Source: JAGOPY01 sp964619555 (GTDB lineage: Bacteria; Bacteroidota; Bacteroidia; Bacteroidales; JAGOPY01). Taken from it: a DNA stretch of 64,000 bases. Both the position numbers and the translations under genes were made by a program. Numbering within the stretch: the stretch's first letter is position 1; every line of letters starts with the position of its first letter. The stretch is from positions 1 through 64,000 of the forward strand of contig CAZUDV010000012.1 in NCBI GenBank assembly GCA_964619555.1, read 5' to 3'. The notes beneath the pieces were generated by a model that made no database searches, was not told where the DNA came from, and saw nothing but the letters and a program-made list of their open reading frames with translations. Shown one piece after another: positions 45,286-54,259 of the stretch.

Positions 45286-46269
45286 ATGCGAATCAATAAG
45301 TTACTGGTCACTATTGCTGTTTCAGTTACCCTGATCCATTGCAACGGGCAGGGTGTCACAATTACCGACAACAGCAACCATCAGCCCGATTCATCTTCGA
45401 TATTGGACCTTTATTCCACTGAAAAAGGATTATTGCTGCCAAGGCTTACATCAACCCAGATCATGCTGGTAGGAAATCCTGCTGACGGGTTGATCGTTTA
45501 TAATATTACGGATGGAAAAGTATATGTCTATCAGGATTTGAGTTCAAACTGGAAAGCCATTGACTGGGGGAGCGAAACGCTGACTCCTTTTACCTGCGGG
45601 AACGCCTGGTACGATGTGCGTGACGGGAAATCGTACAATACGGTCCTGATCAATGGTCGTTGCTGGTTTGCCCAGAACCTAAACGTCGGGACTTTGGTAA
45701 CCAATACTTCAGGACAGGCCAACAACCAGGTTATTGAGAAGTTCTGTTACAATAATTTGGAAGTCAATTGCAATTATTTCGGAGGGCTATACTATCATAC
45801 GGAAGCGATGAATTATATCACCACGCCCGGAAGCCGGGGAATATGCCCCGAAGGATGGCATATACCCACCGATCATGAATGGCATGAGTTGGAGATGTTT
45901 CTTGATAACACCATTACAGATACGACCATTATGGGTTGGCGTGGCACAGATTGCGGATCGAAAATGAAAGAAATCGGTACCGTGTACTGGACATCGCCGA
46001 ATTCCGGGGCTACCAATTCCAGCGGTTTCAGTGCGAGGGGCGGAGGAAATGAAGTGTACATTTCATTTCCGGGGACGCACCTGTTTGCAAATGTCTACAA
46101 TTACGGTTATTTCTGGACCTCCACCTTTGTTTCCAGTTATATTCCCCCTATGTATTCCGGGCCGTGTACGCGATATTTAGGATACAATTCACAACAATCA
46201 GGCAGGGGTTATGACGACCAGATGTTTGGAAACTATTCTGCGTTTTCATTAAGATGCGTTAAAGACTGA
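45286..46269 (+). CDS. FISUMP-domain exported protein
   Basis: A 327-residue exported protein. The ATG at 45286 opens the signal peptide (MRINKLLVTIAVSVT); a longer frame from 45226 is unlikely. A short N-terminal Bacteroidota repeat (LDLYSTEKGLLLPRLTSTQI) resembles tail-fiber-like T9SS cargo. Residues about 115-325 are a Fibrobacter succinogenes major paralogous domain (TVLINGRCWFAQNLN, CPEGWHIPTDHEW), a lectin-like fold with paired cysteines seen in surface proteins of this phylum. Function is unknown. It is divergent from the beta-helix gene. Confidence 0.82.
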   Translation: MRINKLLVTIAVSVTLIHCNGQGVTITDNSNHQPDSSSILDLYSTEKGLLLPRLTSTQIMLVGNPADGLIVYNITDGKVYVYQDLSSNWKAIDWGSETLTPFTCGNAWYDVRDGKSYNTVLINGRCWFAQNLNVGTLVTNTSGQANNQVIEKFCYNNLEVNCNYFGGLYYHTEAMNYITTPGSRGICPEGWHIPTDHEWHELEMFLDNTITDTTIMGWRGTDCGSKMKEIGTVYWTSPNSGATNSSGFSARGGGNEVYISFPGTHLFANVYNYGYFWTSTFVSSYIPPMYSGPCTRYLGYNSQQSGRGYDDQMFGNYSAFSLRCVKD

Positions 46270-46304
46270 ATTTAACCTACATTAGCGAAGAAAATTCAAT
46301 TTTA

Positions 46305-47306
46305 ATGAATGATCCGGTTTACACCCCTGATCCGAACCGTTATGCCGGCATGAGATTCCGCCGTTGCGGGCATTCCGGTATCCGGCTTCCGGAAATTTCC
46401 CTCGGTCTGTGGCATAATTTCGGAGGAATGAACGATTATTCCAACAGCCTTGCCATGGCGCATTATGCTTTCGACCATGGGATCGTCCACTTTGACCTTG
46501 CCAATAACTACGGCCCGCCTTATGGTTCGGCTGAAGAGAATTTCGGAAAGATCATGCTACAGTCATTCTTGCCCTTCCGGCATGAGCTGTTCATCTCCAC
46601 CAAAGCAGGCCACGATATGTGGCCCGGTCCTTACGGAGAGTGGGGTTCACGGAAATATTTGATGACCAGCCTGGAACAGAGCCTGAAACGGATGAACCTG
46701 GATTATGTGGATATCTTTTATTCCCACCGTTATGATCCGTCGACGCCGCTGGAAGAGACGCTCCAGGCACTGGTGGATGCCGTGAAACAGGGGAAAGCGC
46801 TTTACGCCGGCATTTCGAAATATCCCGCAGAAGCAGCACAATTCGCCTATGAGTATCTGGACCGACACAACGTTCCCTGCCTTTTGTACCAGGGACGGCT
46901 GAACCTGCTGCAACGGCAGGATGAGGCCGACGGCATCCTCCAACAGGCCAAAGACCATGGCGTGGGTTATATTGCCTTTTCGCCGCTGGCCCAGGGCCTT
47001 CTGACTGACCGCTATCTTGACGGCAACGTCAGCTCTGACTCCCGGATGGCTCAGAATGTCTTTCTTCGGAAGGAGCAGTTGACCCTCGAAATGCTGAAAA
47101 AACTCCATAAACTCAATGAAATTGCGGCTGCCAGAGGACAGAACCTGGCCGAAATGGCGCTCGCTTGGCTGCTGAAGGATGAAATGGTTTGTTCGGTTAT
47201 CGTGGGTGTTAGCACAATCAGGCAATTGGAAACAAACCTTGGCGCTTTGAAGGGCCTGAATTTTTCCATCGAGGAACAGGACAGGATAAATGCCATTGCA
47301 GGTTGA
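46305..47306 (+). CDS. Aldo/keto reductase, YghZ-like
   Basis: A 333-residue NADPH-dependent reductase with a TIM barrel. Catalytic residues are visible: Asp and Tyr in FDLANNYGPPYGSAE, Lys in STKAGHDM, and His in YSHRYDP. The whole sequence, including RFRRCGHSGIRLPEISLGLW and the C-terminal NADP-binding part (VIVGVSTIRQLETN), matches the YghZ/AKR14 group, which reduces glyceraldehyde 3-phosphate and methylglyoxal in Escherichia coli. It is cytoplasmic and probably has a detoxifying role. Confidence 0.93.
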   Translation: MNDPVYTPDPNRYAGMRFRRCGHSGIRLPEISLGLWHNFGGMNDYSNSLAMAHYAFDHGIVHFDLANNYGPPYGSAEENFGKIMLQSFLPFRHELFISTKAGHDMWPGPYGEWGSRKYLMTSLEQSLKRMNLDYVDIFYSHRYDPSTPLEETLQALVDAVKQGKALYAGISKYPAEAAQFAYEYLDRHNVPCLLYQGRLNLLQRQDEADGILQQAKDHGVGYIAFSPLAQGLLTDRYLDGNVSSDSRMAQNVFLRKEQLTLEMLKKLHKLNEIAAARGQNLAEMALAWLLKDEMVCSVIVGVSTIRQLETNLGALKGLNFSIEEQDRINAIAG

Positions 47307-47404
47307 TAATCTTCCTTATGGCATTACCTGGTACTTGATTTCCCCTCTTAAATTTCGTAAATTGCTTCGCCAATCTTTTTTAAAATTAATTAAACCTTAA
47401 AATT

Positions 47405-47797
47405 ATGGCTTCCAATCAACCCACCGTTTCCTTGTATTACGAGTATACCAAAAGTACCGGGAATATCAATTTAGTAGCCGATATCAGAATAGAACTGGAG
47501 GATAATGACATCTCCTTCTCTTTTCAGTATTATAATGAGACAAGGACATTAAAAATAACCTGCAAGCTGATTCCCGGCACACTGAATATTTGGACTAAGA
47601 CACAGAAAATTAATGGTGTAATCACAGGGCTGGCAACTAACCTGAATGACTCACAGACGATCCGGGATTATATCATCCCGCGCACGATGTATGATGAATT
47701 CACGGTGGTTACAACCTGCATTTCACCTTCCGGGTCAATTGAAGGTGAGGTAACCAATAATACCTCCAGCAATACCGGAATTTTAATATCCGCTTAA
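47405..47797 (+). CDS. Hypothetical protein
   Basis: A 130-residue protein without signal peptide or membrane segment. It is rich in beta-strand patterns and Thr/Asn, with no Cys cluster or catalytic motif, and I do not recognise a family. The sequence shape (repeated alternation of charged and hydrophobic residues, SLYYEYTKSTGNINLV, TRTLKITCKLIPGTLNIW) suggests a small beta-barrel or sandwich. Its own start and composition match the neighbouring genes, so I think it is real. Confidence 0.6.
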   Translation: MASNQPTVSLYYEYTKSTGNINLVADIRIELEDNDISFSFQYYNETRTLKITCKLIPGTLNIWTKTQKINGVITGLATNLNDSQTIRDYIIPRTMYDEFTVVTTCISPSGSIEGEVTNNTSSNTGILISA

Positions 47798-47896
47798 ATT
47801 GGCGGACCAACATCTGAAGACTCTAGCGAAATACGGGTTCCAGGGTTTCCGTATAATTATGTCATATTCAGGGACCCTTACATGAAAGATTGAATA

Positions 47897-49993
47897 ATGA
47901 TCAATAATGCATTTATTAAGTTTTCAGGCATAATTGTAATGACTGGTATCCTGGTCATGACAGGTATTCCGTTCGCAGCTGGTATCGATCTGGATAGTCT
48001 TAAGCTGGCAGTGATCAATCAGAAGGATTCCCGCGAAAAAGTGGATAACCTTTATACGATTGCCAGAACGTATTACTATTCCAGGATTTTGGATAGCCTT
48101 CAAAAGTATGCGGATGACGTATTCATACTGGCATCAGAAATAGACTACCGTGAAAAAATGGTCGATGCTCTTTTTTTAAAAAGCAACGTTCAGGAAAGCC
48201 GGGGCGAATTGAACCATGCCTATGCAACGATCTCCCAGTACCTTGAAATCGCGGGTACCCTCGACGATAAGATCCGTTTAGCCCGGGGGAATTATGCTTT
48301 CGCCAGGATCATCAATATGCAGGGACAAAAGGACCTGGCAACCCGTTATCTCAAGGAAAATATAAAACTGGGCGCTGAGTTGTCAGATACCTTGTTACTT
48401 CTTGCATCGTTGAATGAACTGGGCAATATTTACCAGGACCTGAACGTCCTCGATTCAGCTGTCCATTATTACCTGGAAAGCGCCAGGTTATGCGAGAATT
48501 CGTCCCGGGAGGCGCATCTTGGGCGGATATACAATAACCTGGGCAAGACCTTCACCCGGCTGAAACAGTACCCGGAAGCCAAAGCATACCTTATCTCCAG
48601 CCTTGAATTCAACCGGGCACGTGAAGACAATGAAACCGTTTTCACCAACCTGTTGAACCTGGGTTACATCTACCTTTTCCAGGTCAAGCCTGATTCCGCC
48701 CTGATCTATTTTGATCAGGCCGCTGAATTATCATCCATATATCCGGACACATCGCTTTTCCGTGCCGATCTCTATAACAGCTATGCGGAAACTTATGAAC
48801 TGCTGGAGAAGTACAACCTGGCCCTGGAATATCTGCAAAAAGCCTATAAAATCTATGTTCTGGAAAATTACCCGGATGGCATGGCGGTCACCCTTGTGAA
48901 TATGGGTAATATCTATACCAATTTAAAGCAATTTAGCCAGGCCGAAGAAGTGATCGATTCCAGCTATCGCGTATCCAAAAGAGCCGGGTCCAAGATCAAC
49001 CAGAAAGGCGCTTTATGGGCTATGGCGGATAATTATTATAAAACCGGGAATTATAAGTCTGCGTATGATTACTATGTGCGGTTTCATACCATTTATGATA
49101 CGATCCTGGAAGCCGAGAGGACTTCCAAGATCAATGAGCTCAATATCCGGTATAACAAAGAAAAACTGGATAAGGAAAACCTTGAATTAAAGAACCGGAA
49201 CCTGGAAATGGAGCTGGATCTCCGTAAAAAATCCTATCAGAGCAATGTTTATCTCTTTACAGGTTTGGTGTTGGTTATCATTGCCATTTTGCTCGCACTT
49301 TATTTCAGGCAGCGGAGCATTATTTCAAAGCAGCGGATCAGGCAGCTAGAAGAAGAGAAAAAACTGCTGGGCGCCAGGTTGCTCCTGGAGGGCCAGGAGC
49401 AGGAGAGGAAGCGAATTGCCACAGAGTTGCACGACGGGTTGGGAGTGTTGCTGTCAGCCACAAAGATGCAGTTTTCCAGCTTGCGGCTTTCCCTGCCGGA
49501 AAACAAAGAACTGCTTGACAGGGCAATGCAGCTGCTGGAACAGGCTTCCGGCGATGTACGCAAGATCTCTCATAACATGATGCCCGGACTATTGACTAAA
49601 ATGGGCCTGTACGATGCCGTGGAAGACCTGTTCGAAAACATTCATGACAAGGAGAGCTTGCAAACAAAAGTTGAAATACCCCAGGATTTGAAACGCCCGA
49701 AAGAGAACACCGAGATCATGCTGTACCGCATCATCCAGGAATGGGTCAACAACACGCTGAAACATTCCGGGGCGAAAAACATTCATATATCCATGCATTT
49801 ACAGAACGAACAATTATGGATCGAGTATGAAGACGATGGAGCAGGGTTTGACGTGGAAGAGATTTTAGGTTCAGAAAAGAAGAGCATGGGGATCAAAAGC
49901 ATTCAGTCGAGGGTGGATTTTCTCAACGGGACGCTGCAATTGAATTCTGCACCGGGGAAAGGAGTACAATACCGGCTGCGTATTCCGGTCTGA
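47897..49993 (+). CDS. TPR-containing sensor histidine kinase (HisKA_3 type)
   Basis: A 698-residue sensor kinase. A signal/anchor (1-28) is followed by periplasmic tetratricopeptide repeats (about 30-410; for example LNNLGKTFTRLKQYPEAKAYL), then a coiled coil and one membrane helix (about 451-472, YLFTGLVLVIIAILLALYF). The cytoplasmic part has a NarL-type dimerisation domain with phospho-acceptor His512 (ELHDGLG) and an HATPase domain (about 600-698, WVNNTLKHSGA, DDGAGFD, GIKSIQSRV). The partner would be a LuxR/NarL-type response regulator, which is not next to it, so this is an orphan kinase. TPR domains probably sense a protein or peptide in the periplasm. Confidence 0.92.
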   Translation: MINNAFIKFSGIIVMTGILVMTGIPFAAGIDLDSLKLAVINQKDSREKVDNLYTIARTYYYSRILDSLQKYADDVFILASEIDYREKMVDALFLKSNVQESRGELNHAYATISQYLEIAGTLDDKIRLARGNYAFARIINMQGQKDLATRYLKENIKLGAELSDTLLLLASLNELGNIYQDLNVLDSAVHYYLESARLCENSSREAHLGRIYNNLGKTFTRLKQYPEAKAYLISSLEFNRAREDNETVFTNLLNLGYIYLFQVKPDSALIYFDQAAELSSIYPDTSLFRADLYNSYAETYELLEKYNLALEYLQKAYKIYVLENYPDGMAVTLVNMGNIYTNLKQFSQAEEVIDSSYRVSKRAGSKINQKGALWAMADNYYKTGNYKSAYDYYVRFHTIYDTILEAERTSKINELNIRYNKEKLDKENLELKNRNLEMELDLRKKSYQSNVYLFTGLVLVIIAILLALYFRQRSIISKQRIRQLEEEKKLLGARLLLEGQEQERKRIATELHDGLGVLLSATKMQFSSLRLSLPENKELLDRAMQLLEQASGDVRKISHNMMPGLLTKMGLYDAVEDLFENIHDKESLQTKVEIPQDLKRPKENTEIMLYRIIQEWVNNTLKHSGAKNIHISMHLQNEQLWIEYEDDGAGFDVEEILGSEKKSMGIKSIQSRVDFLNGTLQLNSAPGKGVQYRLRIPV

Positions 49994-50062
49994 TCGATCA
50001 CTTCCAGAAGATTTCTTGTTAATGATTTGTTAAATAATTGAAAATTACCTGGTTGTACAGGT

Positions 50063-50070
50063 AATTTTGT
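50063..50070 (+). promoter_or_regulatory. Bacteroidota -7 promoter element
   Basis: TAATTTTG fits TAnnTTTG, with a TTG 22 bases upstream (50038-50040) as a possible -33 element. It lies 62 bp before the T9SS protein start at 50133. Confidence 0.4.
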
Positions 50071-50132
50071 GATTGCTTTATCAACTACCCGTTTAACCGA
50101 TTATTATTTACAAACTTTTACCTATTAATCCA

Positions 50133-51290
50133 ATGAAAAACCTGGTTGCCATTATCGTCAGCTTCTTCGTAGCACAAAATCTTATTATTTTTAATATAGT
50201 TTATTCTCAGACACTTACGCCGGAATTTGTGAATGCGGGATATACCCTGACCGATCTGGGAAGTGTAAACGACCTGCCTGCCCAGTATGGAGGCCTTACC
50301 ATCCGGCCTGAAGAACCGAACAGGCTGTATATCGGCGGAAGCGCCAACCAGCCGGATGGCGCCATCTATGCCGTGGCACTTGCCAGGGACCCTGAGACCC
50401 ATCATATCACCGGATTTGCCGGCGATGCTGGAAAATATGTCGACGCTCCCAATAATGACGGCGGATTGTATTTTGCCCCCAACGGCACTCTCTTATTCAC
50501 CCGTTACAGTATGAATGAACTGGGCCAGATACTGCCGGACGACTCCTATGTAAGCATTCCTCTGAATGGATTTGGGATTGCCTCTTCGGTGGGTAGCCTG
50601 GCCATTGTCCCATCGGGCTATCCGGGAGCAGGAAATATGATAATGGTATCCTACAATGCTTCCATAATTTATCATGTACCGTTCACCATTTCCGGGGATG
50701 GCCAATATGACCTTGCCAACCAGGTAGCCGAGGTGTCGGTGCTGGGATCGGCAAACGGGCCGGAAGGCATAGCTTACATCCCTCTTGGGTCTGCCGGTTT
50801 TCCGGATCCTTCCATGGTCATATCGGCTTATGGCCTGGGAAAGGTTGTGGTTTATGGAATAGGGGAGAATGGCCTTCCTGATCCTTCCACTGCAAGAGAC
50901 ATGGTAACAGGATTGAGCGGAGCTGAAGGCGCCCTGATCGACCCGGTGACGGGCGATTTCCTGTTTTCCACATTCGGCGGCGGAAACAAGATCATCCGTA
51001 TTTCCGGATTTGTGGCACCTTCCGCTGTTGGTAATGTTCCAGCCACTGATTTAATTCACTTTGACGTGTTTCCGAATCCGACCAACGGACCGGTGACGGT
51101 CGAACTAAAAGATAAAGAATCCCGGTATTCGGCTGAAGTTTATACCCTTTCGGGAGAAAAGCTTCTGGATTTTATTCTGACCGGTAGCGGTAATTTTGAA
51201 ATTGATCTGTCGGATCAGCCAGACGGGATTTATTTGATCAGGATTGAAAAAGAGGGAATGATCACATACCGGCGGGTTATCAAGCAATGA
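50133..51290 (+). CDS. T9SS-exported beta-propeller protein
   Basis: A 385-residue exported protein with a signal peptide (residues 1-26, ending YSQ). Residues about 30-300 read as an NHL/SMP30-type beta-propeller (GGLTIRPEEPNRLYIGGSA, GLYFAPNGTLLFTRYS, GPEGIAYIPLGSAG, EGALIDPVTGDFLFSTFGGG). A T9SS type A domain closes it (DVFPNPTNGPVTVEL ... YRRVIKQ). No catalytic motif can be named. It is likely a surface or released binding or lactonase-like protein. The gene follows the sensor kinase gene by 139 bp and may or may not share its transcript. Confidence 0.8.
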   Translation: MKNLVAIIVSFFVAQNLIIFNIVYSQTLTPEFVNAGYTLTDLGSVNDLPAQYGGLTIRPEEPNRLYIGGSANQPDGAIYAVALARDPETHHITGFAGDAGKYVDAPNNDGGLYFAPNGTLLFTRYSMNELGQILPDDSYVSIPLNGFGIASSVGSLAIVPSGYPGAGNMIMVSYNASIIYHVPFTISGDGQYDLANQVAEVSVLGSANGPEGIAYIPLGSAGFPDPSMVISAYGLGKVVVYGIGENGLPDPSTARDMVTGLSGAEGALIDPVTGDFLFSTFGGGNKIIRISGFVAPSAVGNVPATDLIHFDVFPNPTNGPVTVELKDKESRYSAEVYTLSGEKLLDFILTGSGNFEIDLSDQPDGIYLIRIEKEGMITYRRVIKQ

Positions 51291-51316
51291 TGCGTAATTA
51301 TTAAAGCAGAGGGGCA

Positions 51317-51772
51317 TTATTCCCTGTCGATCTTCACATTGATGGCATTGGGCCCTTTAAGTCCTTTGATGACCTCGAACATAACCTTGTTTCCTTCTTT
51401 GATGGGTTCCAGCAGGCCGTTAACATGAACGAACAGATCCTGTTTGGTTTCGGCTTCCTTTATAAATCCGTAGCCTTTGCTTTCATCGAAAAACGAGACG
51501 ACACCTCTTCGGATCAGATCGTTGGGATCAGGGTCCACGCTTTTGGCCACGCCGATGACAATATCCTCGGCATTGACCGTGGTTCTTTGCGAAAGATCAG
51601 GGGGAGTTGATGTAATATTGCCGAATTCATCGACATACGCGATCATATCGTCAGGATTGGCGTTGCCTTTGTTTTCTTTACGTTCGAGGCGTTTTTGTTC
51701 TTTTTCTTTTCTTTTTTTTTCTTTTTTAGTTCTAACGTCTTTTTTCCCGTATGTTTCGCGTCCTTTGGCCAT
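51317..51772 (-). CDS. Cold-shock domain protein with basic N-terminal extension
   Basis: A 151-residue RNA- or single-strand-DNA-binding protein. Residues about 88-150 are a cold-shock domain with RNP1 (KGYGFI) and RNP2 (DLFVHV) motifs. The first 40 residues are a Lys/Arg/Glu-rich tail (KKEKKRKEKEQKRLERKE) that is probably disordered and may add nucleic-acid affinity. Bacteroidota often carry such extended versions next to plain cold-shock proteins. It converges on the propeller gene with a 26-bp gap. Confidence 0.9.
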   Translation of the reverse strand: MAKGRETYGKKDVRTKKEKKRKEKEQKRLERKENKGNANPDDMIAYVDEFGNITSTPPDLSQRTTVNAEDIVIGVAKSVDPDPNDLIRRGVVSFFDESKGYGFIKEAETKQDLFVHVNGLLEPIKEGNKVMFEVIKGLKGPNAINVKIDRE

Positions 51773-52011
51773 AATTGGTTTCTTTCTTAAATGAATTTAT
51801 TTGCGTTCTGCAGGTTGGCACATGTAACAGAATACTTTGCCCCGATCAGGGAATAAAGGTAATGAAGAATTCAGAACTTCAGGTTAAGAACAGGAGGAAT
51901 CTGTTATATTTTATCATCAGGGTGGGAAAAATATTCTGAAAAATCGTAATTTTGCACCTGTCAAAAAATGGCCGGGTTCAATTATGACCGGATCTTTTGA
52001 TTTATTCCTTC

Positions 52012-52085
52012 GGGCCTATAGCTCAGTCGGTTAGAGCAACTGACTCATAATCAGTAGGTCCCTGGTTCGAGCCCAGGTGGGCCCA
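52012..52085 (+). tRNA. tRNA with CAT anticodon (elongator Met, or Ile2)
   Basis: A 74-base cloverleaf: 7-bp acceptor stem (GGGCCTA with TGGGCCC, one G-T pair), D stem GCTC/GAGC, anticodon stem ACTGA/TCAGT with loop CTCATAA (anticodon CAT), and T stem CCTGG/CCAGG with loop TTCGAGC. CCA is not encoded. CAT could read Met or, after lysidine modification, Ile(AUA). Its 3' half is the target of an integration event (see repeats at 52061 and 58731). Confidence 0.95.
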
Positions 52086-52089
52086 CAAA
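52061..52089 (+). repeat. attL-like repeat: 3' end of the tRNA gene
   Basis: The 29 bases from the T stem through the discriminator plus CAAA recur identically at 58731-58759; after one mismatch a further TGTAAAC also matches. Integrases often use tRNA 3' ends in this way, so this is the probable left attachment site of a 6.67-kb island. Confidence 0.85.
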
Positions 52090-52093
52090 ATGT

Positions 52094-52126
52094 AAACCTC
52101 ATAACTTATTGGTTGTGAGGTTTTTT
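52094..52126 (+). terminator. tRNA-side rho-independent terminator
   Basis: Arms of 12 bases (52094-52105 and 52112-52123, one mismatch) are followed by a T-run, directly after the tRNA. It sits just inside the left end of the island, so the native terminator could instead be the one at 58754. Confidence 0.8.
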
Positions 52127-52327
52127 AATTTAAGTAATCAACCACCTGACTTGTTTTCAGGTAAGATGTCTTTACTTTTTGCCAGGTTTTTGCCAGGTTT
52201 TCCGAGATTGATTCTCCCCCTCCTGTCAATAATTAACTTAATTATAAAGAAATTCTGTCCTAAGAATAGGGGGAATTATATTTATTCAGGAAATAGACAA
52301 TTTATAATCATATTAAACAGTATTGAA

Positions 52328-52771
52328 ATGAAAATTAACAACATAAGACTTTTAGTGGCGAATTTTGATGATTGTTTTAGGTTTTATTCTGAGAAAGTTG
52401 GATTAAAAGTGACTTGGGGAAAAATTGGTGGCGACTATGCCAGTTTTGATATTGGTATAGAATCCAATAACATAAGCCTTTCAATATTCAGATCTGACTT
52501 AATGGCACAAGAAATTGGCAACTTGGACAAAACACTACCTTCAAATAATAGAGAAAAGATAGTAATAGTTTTACAAGTTGATAATGTGGACAAAACTTAT
52601 GAAAGATTGACTAATAATGGAGTGGATTTTATTAATAAGCCAAAGGATATTGCGGGTTGGGGTTCCAGGGTTGCTCATTTCAGAGACCCAGAAAGCAATT
52701 TGATTGAAATATATTGTGAATTACCGAAAGAAAAATGGAGTGAAGATTTACTAGAAGAAAATAATGTATAA
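52328..52771 (+). CDS. VOC-family (glyoxalase/bleomycin-resistance-like) protein
   Basis: A 147-residue protein; ATG 52328 starts the domain exactly (MKINNIRLLVANFDDCFRFY), whereas the longer frame from 52109 adds unrelated hydrophobic residues. It shows the paired beta-alpha-beta-beta-beta units of the vicinal oxygen chelate fold, ending with the metal-side FRDPESNLIEIY motif. Such proteins can be lyases, dioxygenases or drug-binding resistance factors; the precise role is not readable. Codon use is strongly A/T-ending, unlike flanking chromosomal genes, and small VOC genes are common cargo of integron cassettes. Confidence 0.85.
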   Translation: MKINNIRLLVANFDDCFRFYSEKVGLKVTWGKIGGDYASFDIGIESNNISLSIFRSDLMAQEIGNLDKTLPSNNREKIVIVLQVDNVDKTYERLTNNGVDFINKPKDIAGWGSRVAHFRDPESNLIEIYCELPKEKWSEDLLEENNV

Positions 52772-52836
52772 AAGCACGACCGCACAACAAGCGGTATGCA
52801 CAAGGCTATTGGACACAGCTGCTGATTTTACCAGTC

Positions 52837-52930
52837 GACGCCGAAGCAAATTGACCACCTTACACAGGTGAGAATTACAGGCTCCGCCGGACGAAATTGA
52901 CCACCTCTCGGCCGATTTAGAGTGACCAAA
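52837..52930. mobile_element. IS21-like terminal-repeat remnant, copy 1
   Basis: Repeated AAATTGACCACC units, with GCCGGACGAAATTGACCA followed by GGCCGATTTAGAGTGACCA, match the multiple-terminal-repeat style of IS21 (istAB) ends. The arrangement corresponds to the copy at 57530-57654 in the same orientation. No istA or istB is present. Confidence 0.5.
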
Positions 52931-52946
52931 AATGAGAACTGAATAT

Positions 52947-52985
52947 AAACCACTTACAACCGAAAATGTAAGTGGTTTTTTGTTT
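52947..52985 (+). terminator. Rho-independent terminator in island
   Basis: Perfect 12-base arms (52947-52958 and 52967-52978) with an 8-base loop and a T-rich tail. It resembles the hairpins that follow the tRNA (52094) and the distal repeat (58754) in size and form. It may end transcription from the VOC gene. Confidence 0.75.
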
Positions 52986-53340
52986 TACGCCAGATTCCGG
53001 CCAGAACCTGACGAATTTTCCACATCCCAGGTATTAAACACTTCTTTTTAATAATGTGACAAATGAAGGGACTTACATATATCTGGCAGTTAAATAAATC
53101 CATTAATTAATTTTGTGTTCATCGTATTTTCTTAAATTTATACCATCGTCAGGATAAACACTATTTGCATATCAAAAATGAATATGTTACAGCCAAATTT
53201 CAAGGTAATTAATCAAACTGTGGTTGCCATTTTAAATTGGTTGTGTAACAGCAATTGCGTTTACCCCACGATTTTGGTCGTGTAAATGCCAGTTTTGTTA
53301 TTTCCAAAGCGGAAATAAATGCAATTGCATATGCACATAC

Positions 53341-54259
53341 GTTATATGCAAGCATAATGGATATTATTTTTTAACAATGAGAAAAATAATTTTACTTATT
53401 ACCTTTTTAATTATTTATTCGTTATGCCAAGTTGTTCTATCCCAAGACATTGTTAATAAACATTATAAGAATGCGATTACTTTCAATGTAACTCGCTTAA
53501 TTTTATTGGAAGCGCGTTTGGGTTACGAACAAAATCTCACTGAACGAAATAAATTAAGGGCCACTATCGGAATTCAATTTCCAACCTCTTCAGAATCCTT
53601 CGGATCCATATGGTCCCTAGGATCGATACCATATTACTACAAGGTTTCCAATGGAATTTATCTCGCTTTAGGATATAGTTTTATTGTCAATACTAAATCC
53701 CAGTTCTATATTTCCCCAGAGATTTATTATAATCACAATTCGTATGATAAAAAGTATTATGAATTTGCCGCTGGCACTGATCATGATTCATATGTTAGTT
53801 TGCAATCAATGGACTTGACAAAATCAGGATTAAAATTTCTCTTAGGTAAGAAAGCATCAATGCATCCTCGGAAGAAAACTCGATTGGAATTTGATTTTTT
53901 TGGAGGAATTGGACTGCAATACAGAGCTGAAGAACTGATAATTTATGGAAAAAGGGCTGGGACGAGTTCAACTAAGGATTTCGAGAAATATGCAACAATG
54001 TATGATCCACCACAGGAAGAAAATACAATAAATTGGTATCCAACCTTTCATGGTGGGGTGTTGCTCAGTTTTCCATTTTAGCAGACTGAATTTTATGCCT
54101 GCATATAACGTACGCACAAAGGCCAGGCCGGCGCTCAAAATTGCTCCCCGCGGCAGGCGCGTATTAAGGAACATGGAAAAAGGAACAAATAAAAAGTGTA
54201 AATTTATAGGCGCCTACCACGGGTAGCAAAAACCCGGCCCAGGCCTTTGTGCTCGAGCG
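53341..54259 (+). mobile_element. Integron gene-cassette-like unit
   Basis: A 919-bp unit with one gene and a 3' attC-like palindrome. The first nine bases after the putative crossover, GTTATATGC (53341-53349), are the exact reverse complement of GCATATAAC (54101-54109), the first arm of the palindrome; integron theory predicts this, because the cassette's own 5' end completes R' in the circular form. The gene starts 36 bp after the boundary. No integron integrase is in the window. Confidence 0.55.
53377..54081 (+). CDS. Exported outer-membrane-like protein, unknown function
   Basis: A 234-residue protein with a signal peptide (residues 1-23, CQVVLSQ). The remaining sequence alternates aromatic and polar residues (YYYKVSNGIYLALGYSFIV, FYISPEIYYNHNSYDKKYY) and ends in SFPF, which suggests a small outer-membrane beta-barrel. 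I do not recognise a named family. It is strongly A+T-rich compared with chromosomal genes nearby and is the only gene of the cassette-like unit, so it was probably acquired laterally. Confidence 0.7.
   Translation: MRKIILLITFLIIYSLCQVVLSQDIVNKHYKNAITFNVTRLILLEARLGYEQNLTERNKLRATIGIQFPTSSESFGSIWSLGSIPYYYKVSNGIYLALGYSFIVNTKSQFYISPEIYYNHNSYDKKYYEFAAGTDHDSYVSLQSMDLTKSGLKFLLGKKASMHPRKKTRLEFDFFGGIGLQYRAEELIIYGKRAGTSSTKDFEKYATMYDPPQEENTINWYPTFHGGVLLSFPF

Larger units (their letters stand above)
52772..53376. other. Non-coding island segment with IS-end and cassette-boundary remnants
   Basis: This 605-bp stretch has no supportable gene. It holds an IS21-like terminal remnant (52837-52930), a strong terminator hairpin (52947-52985) and the left boundary of a cassette-like unit (CGTTATATGC at 53340). 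The part directly after the VOC stop may be a degraded recombination site. Confidence 0.6.

Noticed and set aside
52109..52327. N-terminal extension of the VOC protein
   Set aside because: Hydrophobic, unlike the family, and encoded by sequence next to the att repeat and terminator.
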